Below, in pieces: positions 26,559 through 34,673 of a DNA stretch of 64,000 nt (position 1 is its first letter; the number at the start of each line of letters is the position of its first letter). The stretch covers positions 1,246,119 to 1,310,118 of the forward strand of contig NC_014297.1 of assembly GCF_000196895.1 (NCBI RefSeq), written 5' to 3'. The position numbers and the translations under genes were made by a program. The notes under the pieces are model-generated. The model ran no database searches and was not told the DNA's origin. It saw only the letters and a list, made by a program, of their open reading frames with translations. Origin of the DNA: Halalkalicoccus jeotgali B3 (lineage in GTDB: Archaea; Halobacteriota; Halobacteria; Halobacteriales; Halalkalicoccaceae).

Positions 26559-26948
26559 TCAACGGGTACCGTCGAGAACGACCAGAAGCGCGCTCGCACG
26601 CGGAGTCGCCCGGTACTTGCGCCACCGTCCGTCCTTACGTTTGGTGACGAGGTCGGTATCAACGAGCTTCGCGAGCGCGTGGCTCACGGCGCTGTCGCTG
26701 ACGTCCATCAGCGGCGTGAGCTCACAGACACACAGTTCGCTGTCGGCTTCCACCAGCAGCCGGACGAGTCGGTATCGCGTCTCGTTGCCCAGCGCCGCGA
26801 GGGCCCCGACGTCTGTCGAGAGCGCCTCCTCGTCGACCAGCGCGTCGAGTTCGTCCAGTTCGTCGAGGCGCTTCTGGAGGTCCTCGCTACGACACTCTCC
26901 GAGCTCGTCTGCCAGATAGCGCTCGATCCGACTCGTCGCTTCGGCCAT
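26559..26948 (-). CDS. arsR: ArsR-family metalloregulator (first copy)
   Basis: 129 residues from ATG 26948. A winged helix (about 45-125) with the motif ELCVCEL (C73, C75) in the helix that carries the As(III)/Sb(III) site of ArsR proteins. Recognition helix DVSDSAVSHALAKLVDTDLVTKRKDGRWRKYRA is typical. The N-terminal 40 residues are an acidic helical arm. ArsR represses its operon until arsenite binds. It is divergent from the second ArsR gene and points toward ridA-acr3. Confidence 0.88.
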   Translation of the reverse strand: MAEATSRIERYLADELGECRSEDLQKRLDELDELDALVDEEALSTDVGALAALGNETRYRLVRLLVEADSELCVCELTPLMDVSDSAVSHALAKLVDTDLVTKRKDGRWRKYRATPRASALLVVLDGTR

Positions 26949-27014
26949 ACAAACAGTTGTCCGATTACTCAAATAAGGGTTCCGGCGCGCTCATCGGTAG
27001 CCGACCGCAACAGC

Positions 27015-27050
27015 TATATTAGCAACTGCTTATATTAGAATACACTAATA
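27015..27050 (+). promoter_or_regulatory. Repeated TATATTAG elements and palindrome: candidate ArsR operator/promoter
   Basis: TATATTAG occurs at 27015-27022 and 27031-27038. The second copy also forms the left arm of a perfect inverted repeat TATTAG-AATACA-CTAATA (27033-27050) that ends on the first base of the arsR2 start codon. The spacing (12 to 19 bases from ATG) puts one copy over the basal promoter. This matches the way ArsR-type repressors cover TATA boxes and starts. That ArsR binds here is inferred from position. Confidence 0.55.
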
Positions 27051-27418
27051 TGGTCGAGACGAACCAGTTTCAGGAGGCTGTATCGACTCCGACAGACGGG
27101 GAGGGATGCTGTTCTCCGGCACCGCAACCGGACGCCGCTGTCGTCGAGGCGGACGTGCGATTGCTGTCGGCGCTCGCAAGCGAGACGCGCTACGAGGCGC
27201 TTCGAGTGCTCGCGGATGCGGAGGGCGAACGCTGTGCCTGTGAGATCGAGAGGGCGCTTCCCGTGAGCCAGAGCGCGGTCAGCCAGGCGCTGGGTGCGCT
27301 GTACGACGCCGGCCTCGTCGAGCGCCGAAAGGAGGGGCGGTGGCGCTACTACCGGCCGACCGAGCGTGCACGAGCCGTGATCGAGACCCTCGACGCCGTC
27401 CGGAGTGAGCGGCGATGA
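27050..27418 (+). CDS. arsR: ArsR-family metalloregulator (second copy)
   Basis: 122 residues. The N-terminal tail has adjacent Cys (C20, C21 in GEGCCSP), and the winged helix holds the metal motif ERCACEIE (C62, C64). Recognition helix PVSQSAVSQALGALYDAGLVERRKEGRWRYYRPTE is typical of the family. It differs clearly from the first copy, so the two are not a recent duplication. Its stop overlaps the arsM start by four bases, so it forms an operon arsR-arsM under the palindrome at its start. Confidence 0.9.
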   Translation: MVETNQFQEAVSTPTDGEGCCSPAPQPDAAVVEADVRLLSALASETRYEALRVLADAEGERCACEIERALPVSQSAVSQALGALYDAGLVERRKEGRWRYYRPTERARAVIETLDAVRSERR

Positions 27419-28209
27419 CCGGTGGAATCGATCCGGCCGAGCAGCGCGCGGCCGTCCGCGAGCGGTACGCGACGATCGCCACGGGGGACTCGGAGGGGTG
27501 CTGTGATTCCGGATCCTCGGGGTCGTGTAGTGGCTCGTCCGAGGAGGCGAGCGAGCGACTGGGCTACTCGTCCGACGAGATCGGAGCGGTCGCGGGCGAG
27601 GCGAACCTCGGGTTGGGCTGTGGGAACCCGACCGCGATCGCGGATCTGCGGCCCGGCGAGACGGTCCTCGATCTCGGTTCGGGCGGCGGGTTCGATTGCT
27701 TTCTGGCAGCCCGCCGGGTCGGCCCCGAGGGCCGCGTCATCGGCGTCGATATGACCCCCGAGATGGTCGAGAAGGCACGAAAGAACGCCGAGAAGAACGA
27801 CGCCGGGACCGTGAGCTTTCGCCTCGGCGAGATCGAACACCTGCCGGTCGCGGACGAAAGCGTCGACGCGATCGTCTCGAACTGCGTGATCAACCTCTCG
27901 GCGGACAAGCCGAGGGTGTTCGCGGAGGCCTTTCGCGTCCTGCGTCCGGGCGGGCGACTGGCCGTCTCGGACCTCGTGCGCACGGCCGAGCCCCTCGACG
28001 GGCTACGGGCCGACCCCGAAAGCGTCGCGGCCTGCGTGGCGGGTGCCGCGACGATCGAGGGACTCGAAGCGATGCTCGCGGCGGCGGGCTTCGAGGACGT
28101 CGGAATCGACCCGAAAGACGACAGCGAGGAGTTCATTCGCGAGTGGTCCGACGAGCGCGACCCGAGCGAGTTCGTCGTCTCGGCGACCATCGAGGCCCGA
28201 AGACCGTAG
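27415..28209 (+). CDS. arsM: Arsenite S-adenosylmethionine methyltransferase
   Basis: 264 residues. The Rossmann SAM motif VLDLGSGGGFD lies at 84-94. Conserved ArsM cysteines are visible: C69 in LGLGCGNP, C157 in SNCVINL and C207 in AACVAGA, plus a Cys-rich N-terminal stretch with CC (29-30) and C38. ArsM methylates As(III) through these three cysteines to methylated arsenicals. It is translationally coupled to the upstream arsR and convergent with arsC. Confidence 0.93.
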   Translation: MTGGIDPAEQRAAVRERYATIATGDSEGCCDSGSSGSCSGSSEEASERLGYSSDEIGAVAGEANLGLGCGNPTAIADLRPGETVLDLGSGGGFDCFLAARRVGPEGRVIGVDMTPEMVEKARKNAEKNDAGTVSFRLGEIEHLPVADESVDAIVSNCVINLSADKPRVFAEAFRVLRPGGRLAVSDLVRTAEPLDGLRADPESVAACVAGAATIEGLEAMLAAAGFEDVGIDPKDDSEEFIREWSDERDPSEFVVSATIEARRP

Positions 28210-28251
28210 CAGCGACTCATAATCGAGCGTGCCGTCGGGTCGTCGGCCCGG

Positions 28252-28689
28252 CTACTGCTCGGGTTCGATCTCGGCGAAGTACTCGTCGAACAGCGCTTCC
28301 ACCCGGTTCGCGATCTCGTCGCGGATGGCCCGCACCTCCTCGGGGTCCTTCCCGTCCGGGTCGGGGAGGTCCCAGTCGCGCACGTCGGTCTCGGCGTCGA
28401 GATCGAGCGTCGAACAGCCCATGGTCGCGACGGCGGTACAGGATTCGAGTTCCGCTTCGGAGATCTCGCGGGGCGCGCGATCGGAGAGGTCGATGTCGAG
28501 GTCGGCCATCGCCTCGATCACCTCCCCGTGGACCGCCTCGGCCGGCAGCGTCCCGCCGGTGACGATGGCGAGGTCCTCGCCCAGTCCCCGCCGCTCGCGT
28601 TCGCGCTCCGCGAACGCGGTGGCCATCTGGCTACGGCCGGCGTTCTGGACACAGACGAATCCGAACCGGATCGGCGGCTCCGAACTCAT
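28252..28689 (-). CDS. arsC: Arsenate reductase, low-molecular-weight phosphatase type
   Basis: 145 residues. The P-loop CVQNAGRSQ (C13 to R19) and the later WDLPDPDG (about 112-119) with the general acid Asp are those of thioredoxin-linked ArsC/LMW phosphatases. Reduction of As(V) to As(III) would feed Acr3 efflux and ArsM methylation. Additional cysteines C83 (LESC) and C91 (GCST) may form the redox relay. It starts at ATG 28689, ahead of an AT-rich promoter-like stretch. Confidence 0.9.
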   Translation of the reverse strand: MSSEPPIRFGFVCVQNAGRSQMATAFAERERERRGLGEDLAIVTGGTLPAEAVHGEVIEAMADLDIDLSDRAPREISEAELESCTAVATMGCSTLDLDAETDVRDWDLPDPDGKDPEEVRAIRDEIANRVEALFDEYFAEIEPEQ

Positions 28690-28781
28690 ACGGGTAATTC
28701 TGGGAGGGCTGTAGCTTTACTGCTACTATGTGGGCTATATACCCCTATGGACCTCCTGTGGGTCCGTGAGGCGGCGTGCGA

Positions 28782-28943
28782 TCAGGCCTGGCTGGAGTCG
28801 ATCCCGTTGATCTGGACGAACCCGTAGTCACAGTCGGGACAGTGCCACTTTACCTTCTCGCCCAGATGGAGCGTCGTGCTCGCCGCCCGGTAGAACGTGC
28901 GTTCGGCCCCGCACTCCGGACAGTCGTGGTCGAGTTCCTGCAT
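28782..28943 (-). CDS. 53-residue double-Cys-pair zinc-ribbon protein
   Basis: 53 residues from ATG 28943. Two Cys pairs, CPEC (8-11) and CPDC (35-38), flank a basic strand (KVKWH), with the tail GFVQINGIDSSQA. This is a typical haloarchaeal small zinc-ribbon protein with conserved DYGFVQINGI ending. No function known. Acidic N-terminus and strong GC codon bias support translation. Confidence 0.75.
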   Translation of the reverse strand: MQELDHDCPECGAERTFYRAASTTLHLGEKVKWHCPDCDYGFVQINGIDSSQA

Positions 28944-29028
28944 ACCGGTCCTCGAACGCGCCGGCGCTTAACCGTGATGATTCCTCGTCCCAGCCGTAGC
29001 AGAGAGCGCGACAGACCGCGGCGTCGGA

Positions 29029-30243
29029 TCACTCGCTGACGGTGGTCCGAGGGCTGACGCTGCCGGTCTGACGGTAGACGCCGTAGACGAGGATCGCGCC
29101 CGCGAGCAACGGAATGACCGCACACGCCGCGTACACCGGCGAGAAGCCGACCGATTCGACCAGCGGCAAAGAGAGCACCGGCCCGAGACCCCCGCCGATG
29201 TCCCCGAGGACGTTGTTCGTGCCCATCGCCCGCCCCGTCCGGTCCTCGGGGGTCAGATCCGCGAGTAGGGCGATCAGCGGGCCGCTGGTGCCGCCCTGGC
29301 CCGCGCCGATAAACACGCAGGCAAGCAGCAGGCCGCCGACCGAGCCCGCAACGGTGAGCAGGAGAAAGCCGACGAACGAAACAGCCAGAAAGGCGAGGAG
29401 GACGGGCACGCGCCTTCCGAGGCGGTCGCTTACGACCCCGCCGCCCAGCATCAACACCGACGCCGAGAGGACGGTGATCGCCATGAGCACGCCGGAGGTG
29501 GCCTGCGGGCCGTATTCGAAGACGGAAAAGTCGTTCGCGGCCAGAAAGAGCACGAGCGTCGAGAAGAGCGCGCCGAGGTAGGCGAAGTACAGCCCGAAGT
29601 TGACGAGTCCGACCGTGAGCGCGGGGACCGTCGTTTCGATTTCCCAGGGCTTGATCGCCGTCTTGGCCCCGCTGACGTGGGTTTCGGGAATGGTCGCGGA
29701 CGCGAGCACGCCCGCGACGAGGGCGAACGCCGCCGCGAGCGCGAAGGCTGTGGGAATCGAGAACAGTTCGCTCACGACCCCGCCCAGCACGAGGCCGGCG
29801 GGAAAGCCGAGCGTCATCCCGCCCCGAACGACGCCCATGTTGGTGCCCCGCGAGGCGCCGGTGCTCACGTCGGCGGCGATGGTGTAGGCCGTCGCGAACA
29901 CGAGCGCGCTGCCGATCCCCCAGATCACGCGTGCGAGCAGGAACCACGCCTCGGGGGAGGCAGACAGCATCGCGGCGATATACCCGAGGGTGGCGACGGC
30001 TTCGACGAACAATCCCGTAATAAAGGGACGACGAGTGCCGATCCGGTCGACGAGCGCACCCGCGGGGGTGTTCGCGACGGTCCGCGTAAATCGGTTAGCA
30101 CTCAGGATGATCCCGACGAGAAACGGCGAGATCCCCAGTATGCTCCCGAGGTTCGGGAGGATCGGAAAGACCACGCCGCCGCCGAAGCCGACGAAGAAGG
30201 TGCTGAGGATGACCGCGAGTACGATCGTGTGGTCGCGTCTCAC
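29029..30243 (-). CDS. MFS transporter
   Basis: 404 residues with 12 hydrophobic helices and the MFS loop motif GALVDRIGTRRP between helices 2 and 3 and VSDRLGRRVP in the second half. It has a typical drug-efflux-like DHA1 shape. The substrate is unknown. Although next to the arsenic genes, nothing in it points to metalloids. Confidence 0.87.
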   Translation of the reverse strand: MRRDHTIVLAVILSTFFVGFGGGVVFPILPNLGSILGISPFLVGIILSANRFTRTVANTPAGALVDRIGTRRPFITGLFVEAVATLGYIAAMLSASPEAWFLLARVIWGIGSALVFATAYTIAADVSTGASRGTNMGVVRGGMTLGFPAGLVLGGVVSELFSIPTAFALAAAFALVAGVLASATIPETHVSGAKTAIKPWEIETTVPALTVGLVNFGLYFAYLGALFSTLVLFLAANDFSVFEYGPQATSGVLMAITVLSASVLMLGGGVVSDRLGRRVPVLLAFLAVSFVGFLLLTVAGSVGGLLLACVFIGAGQGGTSGPLIALLADLTPEDRTGRAMGTNNVLGDIGGGLGPVLSLPLVESVGFSPVYAACAVIPLLAGAILVYGVYRQTGSVSPRTTVSE

Positions 30244-30382
30244 GCCGTAGACGGCCTCCGACGCGAGCGAGGACGGGCGTCCATTGGGGCCTCTACCCCG
30301 CTTGCGCGTTTAGGGCTTGTCGCTGCGGCACGGCCTTCCGGGAGCCCTCGGAAGCTAAGTGGGTCCGCGCGCTCTCGTCGGT

Positions 30383-30916
30383 ATGAAGGTCTACACCGGC
30401 CGCGGCGACGAGGGACAGACCGACCTCCGGACCATGGAACGGGTCTCGAAGACCAGCCCCCGGATCGATGCCTACGGCACGGTCGACGAGGCCAACGCGC
30501 TGGTGGGGACGGCGCGGCCGGCTGGCTACGACGACGTCGACGACCAGCTACGGGGGATCCAAAACCACCTTCACGTCCTGCAGGCGGACTTCGCGAACCC
30601 CGACCCCGACGAGGACGACCACCGCGTGCGCGAGGCACACGTCGAGCAGTTGGAGGCGTGGATCGATTCCTACGACGAGGAACTCGACCCCCTCCAGCAG
30701 TTCGTCCTCCCGGGGGGCAGCGAGACGGGCGCGAAACTGCACCACGCCCGCGCCGTCGTCCGGCGGGCCGAACGCCGCGCCGTCGCGCTCGCCGAGGACG
30801 AACCGATAAACGAGGTCGCCGTCGTCTACCTCAATCGCCTCTCGGACGCGCTGTTCGTGATCGCACGGGCGGTGAACAAACGCGAGGGCGTCCGCGAGGA
30901 GAACCCGACGTACTGA
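30383..30916 (+). CDS. pduO: Cob(I)alamin adenosyltransferase, PduO type
   Basis: 177 residues from ATG 30383. It carries the N-terminal TGRGDEGQTDL loop for ATP, the helix-lined site with VDEANALVG and FVLPGGSETGAKLHHARAVVRRAERR (ATP-binding Arg and Glu residues) and the terminal LNRLSDALFVIAR. PduO adenylates cob(I)alamin to coenzyme B12. It ends one base from the convergent adenine deaminase gene. Confidence 0.94.
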   Translation: MKVYTGRGDEGQTDLRTMERVSKTSPRIDAYGTVDEANALVGTARPAGYDDVDDQLRGIQNHLHVLQADFANPDPDEDDHRVREAHVEQLEAWIDSYDEELDPLQQFVLPGGSETGAKLHHARAVVRRAERRAVALAEDEPINEVAVVYLNRLSDALFVIARAVNKREGVREENPTY

Positions 30917-30917
30917 C

Positions 30918-32621
30918 CTATCGAAGGCCGACCAGTTCGCGCGCCCGAACGTCGGCGTAGCCCGAAAACGAGAGTTTCAGCGCGGGGACGCCCGGAAACG
31001 AGAGCGTCTGGATCGCAAGCAGTGGGCGGTCGACCCCGACCCCGCGGGCCCGGAGCGCGCTCTCGACCGTGCCAGTCAGCGTCGCCGTCTCCTCGACGTC
31101 GAGGTCCGAGCAGAGCCCGCCGACCCGCAGCGGGAGTTCGGCGACGATCTCCCCGTCGGCGACCGCCCACCCGCCGCCCATCCCCGCGACGCGCGCGGCG
31201 GCGCGGGCCATCTCGCGCTCGTCGGCCCCGACGACGATCACGCCGGGGCGCTCCCAGGCCAGCGACGTGGCCACCGCACCCGATTCCAGCCCCAGCCCCG
31301 TCAGAAAGCCGGTAAACCCCCCCTCGCTGTCGGCGCGCCGATCGAGCAACGCGGCCTTGAGCACGTCCCCGTCCGGATCCGGCCGGAACCCGCCGCCCTC
31401 GACGACCGGCGAGACGCGCTGTTCACCGGTCAGGAGTCCGCCTTCGAGCGTGATCGCACGTACCCAATCGCCGTCGGCCGGTGTCGAAAACGCCCCGGGA
31501 TCGGTCGGGATCGAGACGCTGTCGTAGAACTCCGGGGGGTACTCGCGGTTGCGCGGGCCGACAGTGGCCGAGCCGTTTCTGACGACCACCTCCCCGCCGC
31601 TGACGACGGTCTCGACTCGCACCCCTTCGAGGTCCGAGAGCACGACCACGTCGGCGACGTTGCCCGGCGCGAGCGATCCGCGGTCCGAGAGGCCGAAGTG
31701 TTGGGCCGGCGAGAGCGTCGCCATCCGGATCGCGTCCGTCGGTTCGATGCCGGCCTCGATGGCGCGGCGGACCACCCGATCCATGTGCCCGTCGGTCAGA
31801 TCGCGCGGCCAGACGCCGTCGCTCGACAGCGAGCACTCGGCGGGGTCGACCCTGTCGATGGCCGCGGCCAGCGCCTCGATGTCGTCGCGAACCGACCCAC
31901 ACCGCCCGACGACGTGGATCCCGTTTTCGGCGCGCTCGATGACTCCCTCGCGAGTGATGGCCTCGTGGTCGTCGTCTATAATCGAGGCGAAGGCGGCGAG
32001 GTCCGCCCCGCGACAGCCCGCGGCGTGACCCGTCACCGGCTTGCCGACCTCGCCGGCGCGCTCGTAGAGCGCCTCGGCGGGCGTATCGCGGCCGACCGCG
32101 TGGATCCAGCCGCTCTCGCCGACCCCCACCACCCGGTCGTCCGCGAGCAGGTCGAGCAGTTCGCTCGCCTCCTCGTCGGTCGCCGCCGGGGGCTCGAACG
32201 TATCGAACAGCGGGGTCGGCGGGAGGGTCGCCCGTACGGTGACCGGCAGGTAGGCGGTCGCCGCGAGGAACTCCTCGATTCCGGACGGGCCGAACGAACC
32301 GAACCCCGAGCACTCGGAGATCACCGTCGTCGTCCCGCCCTCCAGCGAGTAGTGGTAGGCCAGTTCGTAACACTGCTGGAGGTCGAGATGGGTGTGGGCG
32401 TCGATAAAGCCCGGAACGACCGCCCTGCCGTCGGCGTGGATGACCTCGGTGTCGGGGCCGACCGCCGACTCGGGGTCCGCGGGGAGCGCCGCGACGCGGT
32501 TGTTGACGACCGCGACGGCCCGCGACTGGAACTCGCCCAGTTCGGGGAGTAACACCCGTCCGCCCTCGACGACGAGGTCCGCGGACGCCTCGCCGAGCGC
32601 GACCATCTGGAGGTCGTTCAT
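30918..32621 (-). CDS. ade: Adenine deaminase
   Basis: 567 residues from ATG 32621 (an in-frame upstream Met is less likely). The N-terminal domain has FIDAHTHLDL, the metal-binding HxH; later SGWIHAVG and GHAAGCRGADLAAF follow. LSSDGVWPRDLTDGHMDRVVRRAIEAG is the family segment with the metal Asp. The C-terminal domain ends with PALKLSFSGYADVRARELVGL. The enzyme converts adenine to hypoxanthine in purine salvage. It closes head-on with pduO. Confidence 0.93.
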   Translation of the reverse strand: MNDLQMVALGEASADLVVEGGRVLLPELGEFQSRAVAVVNNRVAALPADPESAVGPDTEVIHADGRAVVPGFIDAHTHLDLQQCYELAYHYSLEGGTTTVISECSGFGSFGPSGIEEFLAATAYLPVTVRATLPPTPLFDTFEPPAATDEEASELLDLLADDRVVGVGESGWIHAVGRDTPAEALYERAGEVGKPVTGHAAGCRGADLAAFASIIDDDHEAITREGVIERAENGIHVVGRCGSVRDDIEALAAAIDRVDPAECSLSSDGVWPRDLTDGHMDRVVRRAIEAGIEPTDAIRMATLSPAQHFGLSDRGSLAPGNVADVVVLSDLEGVRVETVVSGGEVVVRNGSATVGPRNREYPPEFYDSVSIPTDPGAFSTPADGDWVRAITLEGGLLTGEQRVSPVVEGGGFRPDPDGDVLKAALLDRRADSEGGFTGFLTGLGLESGAVATSLAWERPGVIVVGADEREMARAAARVAGMGGGWAVADGEIVAELPLRVGGLCSDLDVEETATLTGTVESALRARGVGVDRPLLAIQTLSFPGVPALKLSFSGYADVRARELVGLR

Positions 32622-32714
32622 CCGTCCACCACCGCCCGCTTGCACGCTGGCATGGCACGTGGTACCAGAGCGGGGATTAAACCTGTTGTGTCACGACCGG
32701 CGGGCCGGGAGACA

Positions 32715-32728
32715 GAATCCTTAAGTCG
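32715..32728 (+). promoter_or_regulatory. Probable promoter of the tRNA gene
   Basis: AATCCTTAAGTC lies about 24-36 bases ahead of the tRNA 5' end, an AT-richer patch in GC-rich DNA with the form of an archaeal TATA box. Confidence 0.5.
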
Positions 32729-32751
32729 AGTCCGGGGAAACAACTCGCTGC

Positions 32752-32826
32752 GGGTCGGTGATCTAGTCCGGTTATGATACCTCCTTCACACGGAGGAAGT
32801 CGGCGGTTCGAATCCGCCCCGACCCA
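32752..32826 (+). tRNA. tRNA-Val (anticodon CAC)
   Basis: A 75-base cloverleaf: acceptor arms GGGTCGG with CCGACCC, D-arm region 32759-32779, anticodon stem CCTCC with GGAGG around the loop TTCACAC (anticodon CAC at 32787-32789), and the T arm GGCGG-TTCGAAT-CCGCC. The discriminator base is A. CCA is not encoded, and no intron is visible. It decodes GUG valine. Confidence 0.97.
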
Positions 32827-32871
32827 CTGATTCTGTGGCGGTACGCGAGTATCCGACGTGATAGCTGGACG

Positions 32872-32886
32872 AATAGATATATATTC
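32872..32886 (+). promoter_or_regulatory. TATA box for the transducer gene
   Basis: AGATATATATT (about 32875-32885) lies 23-33 bases ahead of ATG 32908, giving a leaderless-type promoter. Confidence 0.6.
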
Positions 32887-32907
32887 TCAGACATTAATTT
32901 TGACTAA

Positions 32908-34389
32908 ATGACAGCTGTGGATCAGACGGCCGAGGACGGATCGATCGCCCTCGGCGTCGGGTACGAGGCGGTGCTCGACGGGATCCGGTATCCCGCGTTC
33001 GTCCTCGACGCCGAGCGCCGGGTCGTCGCGTGGAACGGGGCGCTGGCGGCGTTCACGGGGACGCCGCGCGAGGAGATTATCGGTCGAACGGAAGCCAGCA
33101 CCGCCTTCTATCAGGACGGCCGTCGGGCGAAGACGCTCGCCGATAAGGTGATCGAGGCGCCCGAATCGGCCGACGAGGTCTTCGACGTGCCCCGGACGGA
33201 CGCCGAGGGCACGGCCTACGGCGACGAGAGCACCATGTTCAACGCCCGCGGCGAGGAGCGAAACATCCGCTTTACGGCGACGCCGCTGTACGACGGCGAG
33301 GAACTGGTCGGCGCGGTCGAGACCGTCCGGGACGTCACCGACGAGAAGCGCCGCGGCGAGGCAATGGAGCGGCTGGTCGAGGAGACCGTCGAGACGATGA
33401 GCGCACTCAGCGCGGGCGAGTACTCGGCGCGCGCGAGTTTCGACTGTGAAGCCGGAGTCATCCGCGAGGACCTCCTCGGCGTGGTCGACGCGACCAACCG
33501 GCTGGCCGACCGCTTCGAGGCGCTGATGGACGACCTGCAGGCCGAATCGGAGACCCTCTCGGTGACCATCGACGACGCCGCCGGCGCAGCCACCGAAATC
33601 GACGCCCTGACCGACGAGCAGAACCGCTCGTTGCGGACGGTCGCCGACGGGATGGGCGAGTTCAGCGCGAACATGCAGGAGGTCGCGGCGACCGCCGCTG
33701 AGGTCTCGAACGCCGCCGACGCGGCGACCCAGGCGACGAGCGCCGGTACCGACGCCAGCGAGAACGCCCGCGAAGCGACCGACGAACTCGTCGCGACGAG
33801 CGACCGACTCACCGGGACGGTCCGCGAACTCGACGAGCGGATGGCCTCGATCGAGAACGTCGTCGAGGTGATCGAGCGCGTCGCAGACGAAACGAACCTG
33901 CTCGCGCTCAACGCTTCGATCGAGGCCGCACGCGCCGGCGAGGCCGGTGCGGGCTTTGCGGTCGTCGCAAACGAGATCAAATCACTGGCCGACGAGACGA
34001 AGACACACACCACTGAAATCACCGCACTCCTCGACGGCGTTCAGGAGCAGACGGCGGTCACCGTCGAGGCCGCAGAGCAGTCGAACCGGCTGGTCGAGGA
34101 CGCCACGGGCGAGATCGACGAGGCGTTCTCGGCGCTCTCGCGGATCGAGGAGGCGGTCGACGAGGCCGCCTACGGTATCGAGGAGGTCGTGGCGGCCAAC
34201 GACCAGCAGGCCGCGACGATCGAGGAGGTCACGGCGACCGTCGAGGACGTGACCGAGCAGTCCGACGAGATAACCGATCTGAGCGGCGATATCGTCGACC
34301 GGACGACCGCCCAGCAGGAGTCGCTCTCGTCGCTTTCGGCCCACCTGCGCTCGGACCGATCGCGGGCGGACCCGTCAACTGACGGGTGA
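32908..34389 (+). CDS. Soluble PAS-containing chemotaxis/phototaxis-type transducer
   Basis: 493 residues with no membrane segment. A PAS domain covers about 15-145 and a HAMP-like helical region about 150-225. A methyl-accepting signalling domain follows (about 230-480) with the hairpin tip [48 protein letters not shown]. It should sit in the cytoplasm, sense a small ligand, redox state or light through PAS, and control CheA. The repeated Ala/Glu-rich helices carry the adaptation sites. No che genes lie nearby. It has its own promoter just after the tRNA gene. Confidence 0.9.
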   Translation: MTAVDQTAEDGSIALGVGYEAVLDGIRYPAFVLDAERRVVAWNGALAAFTGTPREEIIGRTEASTAFYQDGRRAKTLADKVIEAPESADEVFDVPRTDAEGTAYGDESTMFNARGEERNIRFTATPLYDGEELVGAVETVRDVTDEKRRGEAMERLVEETVETMSALSAGEYSARASFDCEAGVIREDLLGVVDATNRLADRFEALMDDLQAESETLSVTIDDAAGAATEIDALTDEQNRSLRTVADGMGEFSANMQEVAATAAEVSNAADAATQATSAGTDASENAREATDELVATSDRLTGTVRELDERMASIENVVEVIERVADETNLLALNASIEAARAGEAGAGFAVVANEIKSLADETKTHTTEITALLDGVQEQTAVTVEAAEQSNRLVEDATGEIDEAFSALSRIEEAVDEAAYGIEEVVAANDQQAATIEEVTATVEDVTEQSDEITDLSGDIVDRTTAQQESLSSLSAHLRSDRSRADPSTDG

Positions 34390-34422
34390 ACCTATTAGTA
34401 CGTCGCCGGTCTGGGAACGGAC

Positions 34423-34503
34423 ATGACCGCTGGACTCAAAGGACTGCTCAAACGCGTTTTCACACTGAAGCTGCTCCGGAAACTCCTCCGGAAGATCCGG
34501 TAG
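34423..34503 (+). CDS. 26-residue cationic amphipathic peptide
   Basis: ATG 34423 to TAG 34501-34503 encodes 26 residues. Lys and Arg alternate with Leu (GLKGLLKRVF, then KLLRKLLRKI), giving one strongly basic amphipathic helix and no acidic residue. That is unlike the acidic haloarchaeal proteome. A CCTATTAGTA tract lies 24-33 bases upstream, in the leaderless promoter position. It converges with a 40-residue membrane protein gene, their stops one base apart. It could be a membrane-active peptide, a tiny regulator or a chance frame. Confidence 0.45.
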   Translation: MTAGLKGLLKRVFTLKLLRKLLRKIR

Positions 34504-34504
34504 C

Positions 34505-34627
34505 CTAGAGCAAGCCGACGAGCCGATAGAGCAACCCGATCACGAACAGCGCGACCAGCAGGGCCGTCACCACGGGGACGGCCGGCGAGAGCGTCCCCGG
34601 TCCGGTTCCGAACTCGGTGTCGAACAT
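34505..34627 (-). CDS. 40-residue single-helix membrane micro-protein
   Basis: ATG 34627 gives a 40-residue product with a Gly/Pro-rich N-terminus and one hydrophobic helix (about 16-38, VTALLVALFVIGLLYRLVGLL). The predicted place is the membrane, and the sequence resembles short haloarchaeal membrane proteins of unknown role. Stop codons of this gene and of the basic peptide gene lie one base apart. Confidence 0.6.
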   Translation of the reverse strand: MFDTEFGTGPGTLSPAVPVVTALLVALFVIGLLYRLVGLL

Positions 34628-34673
34628 ACACGCCACTCTCGCCGATGGTGGATAAGCCTTCCCTCGGCGCGGG

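Noticed and set aside
32752-32826. tRNA-Val as an integration site of a mobile element
   Set aside because: No repeat of the tRNA 3' end and no integrase gene lie nearby; flanks are ordinary host genes.
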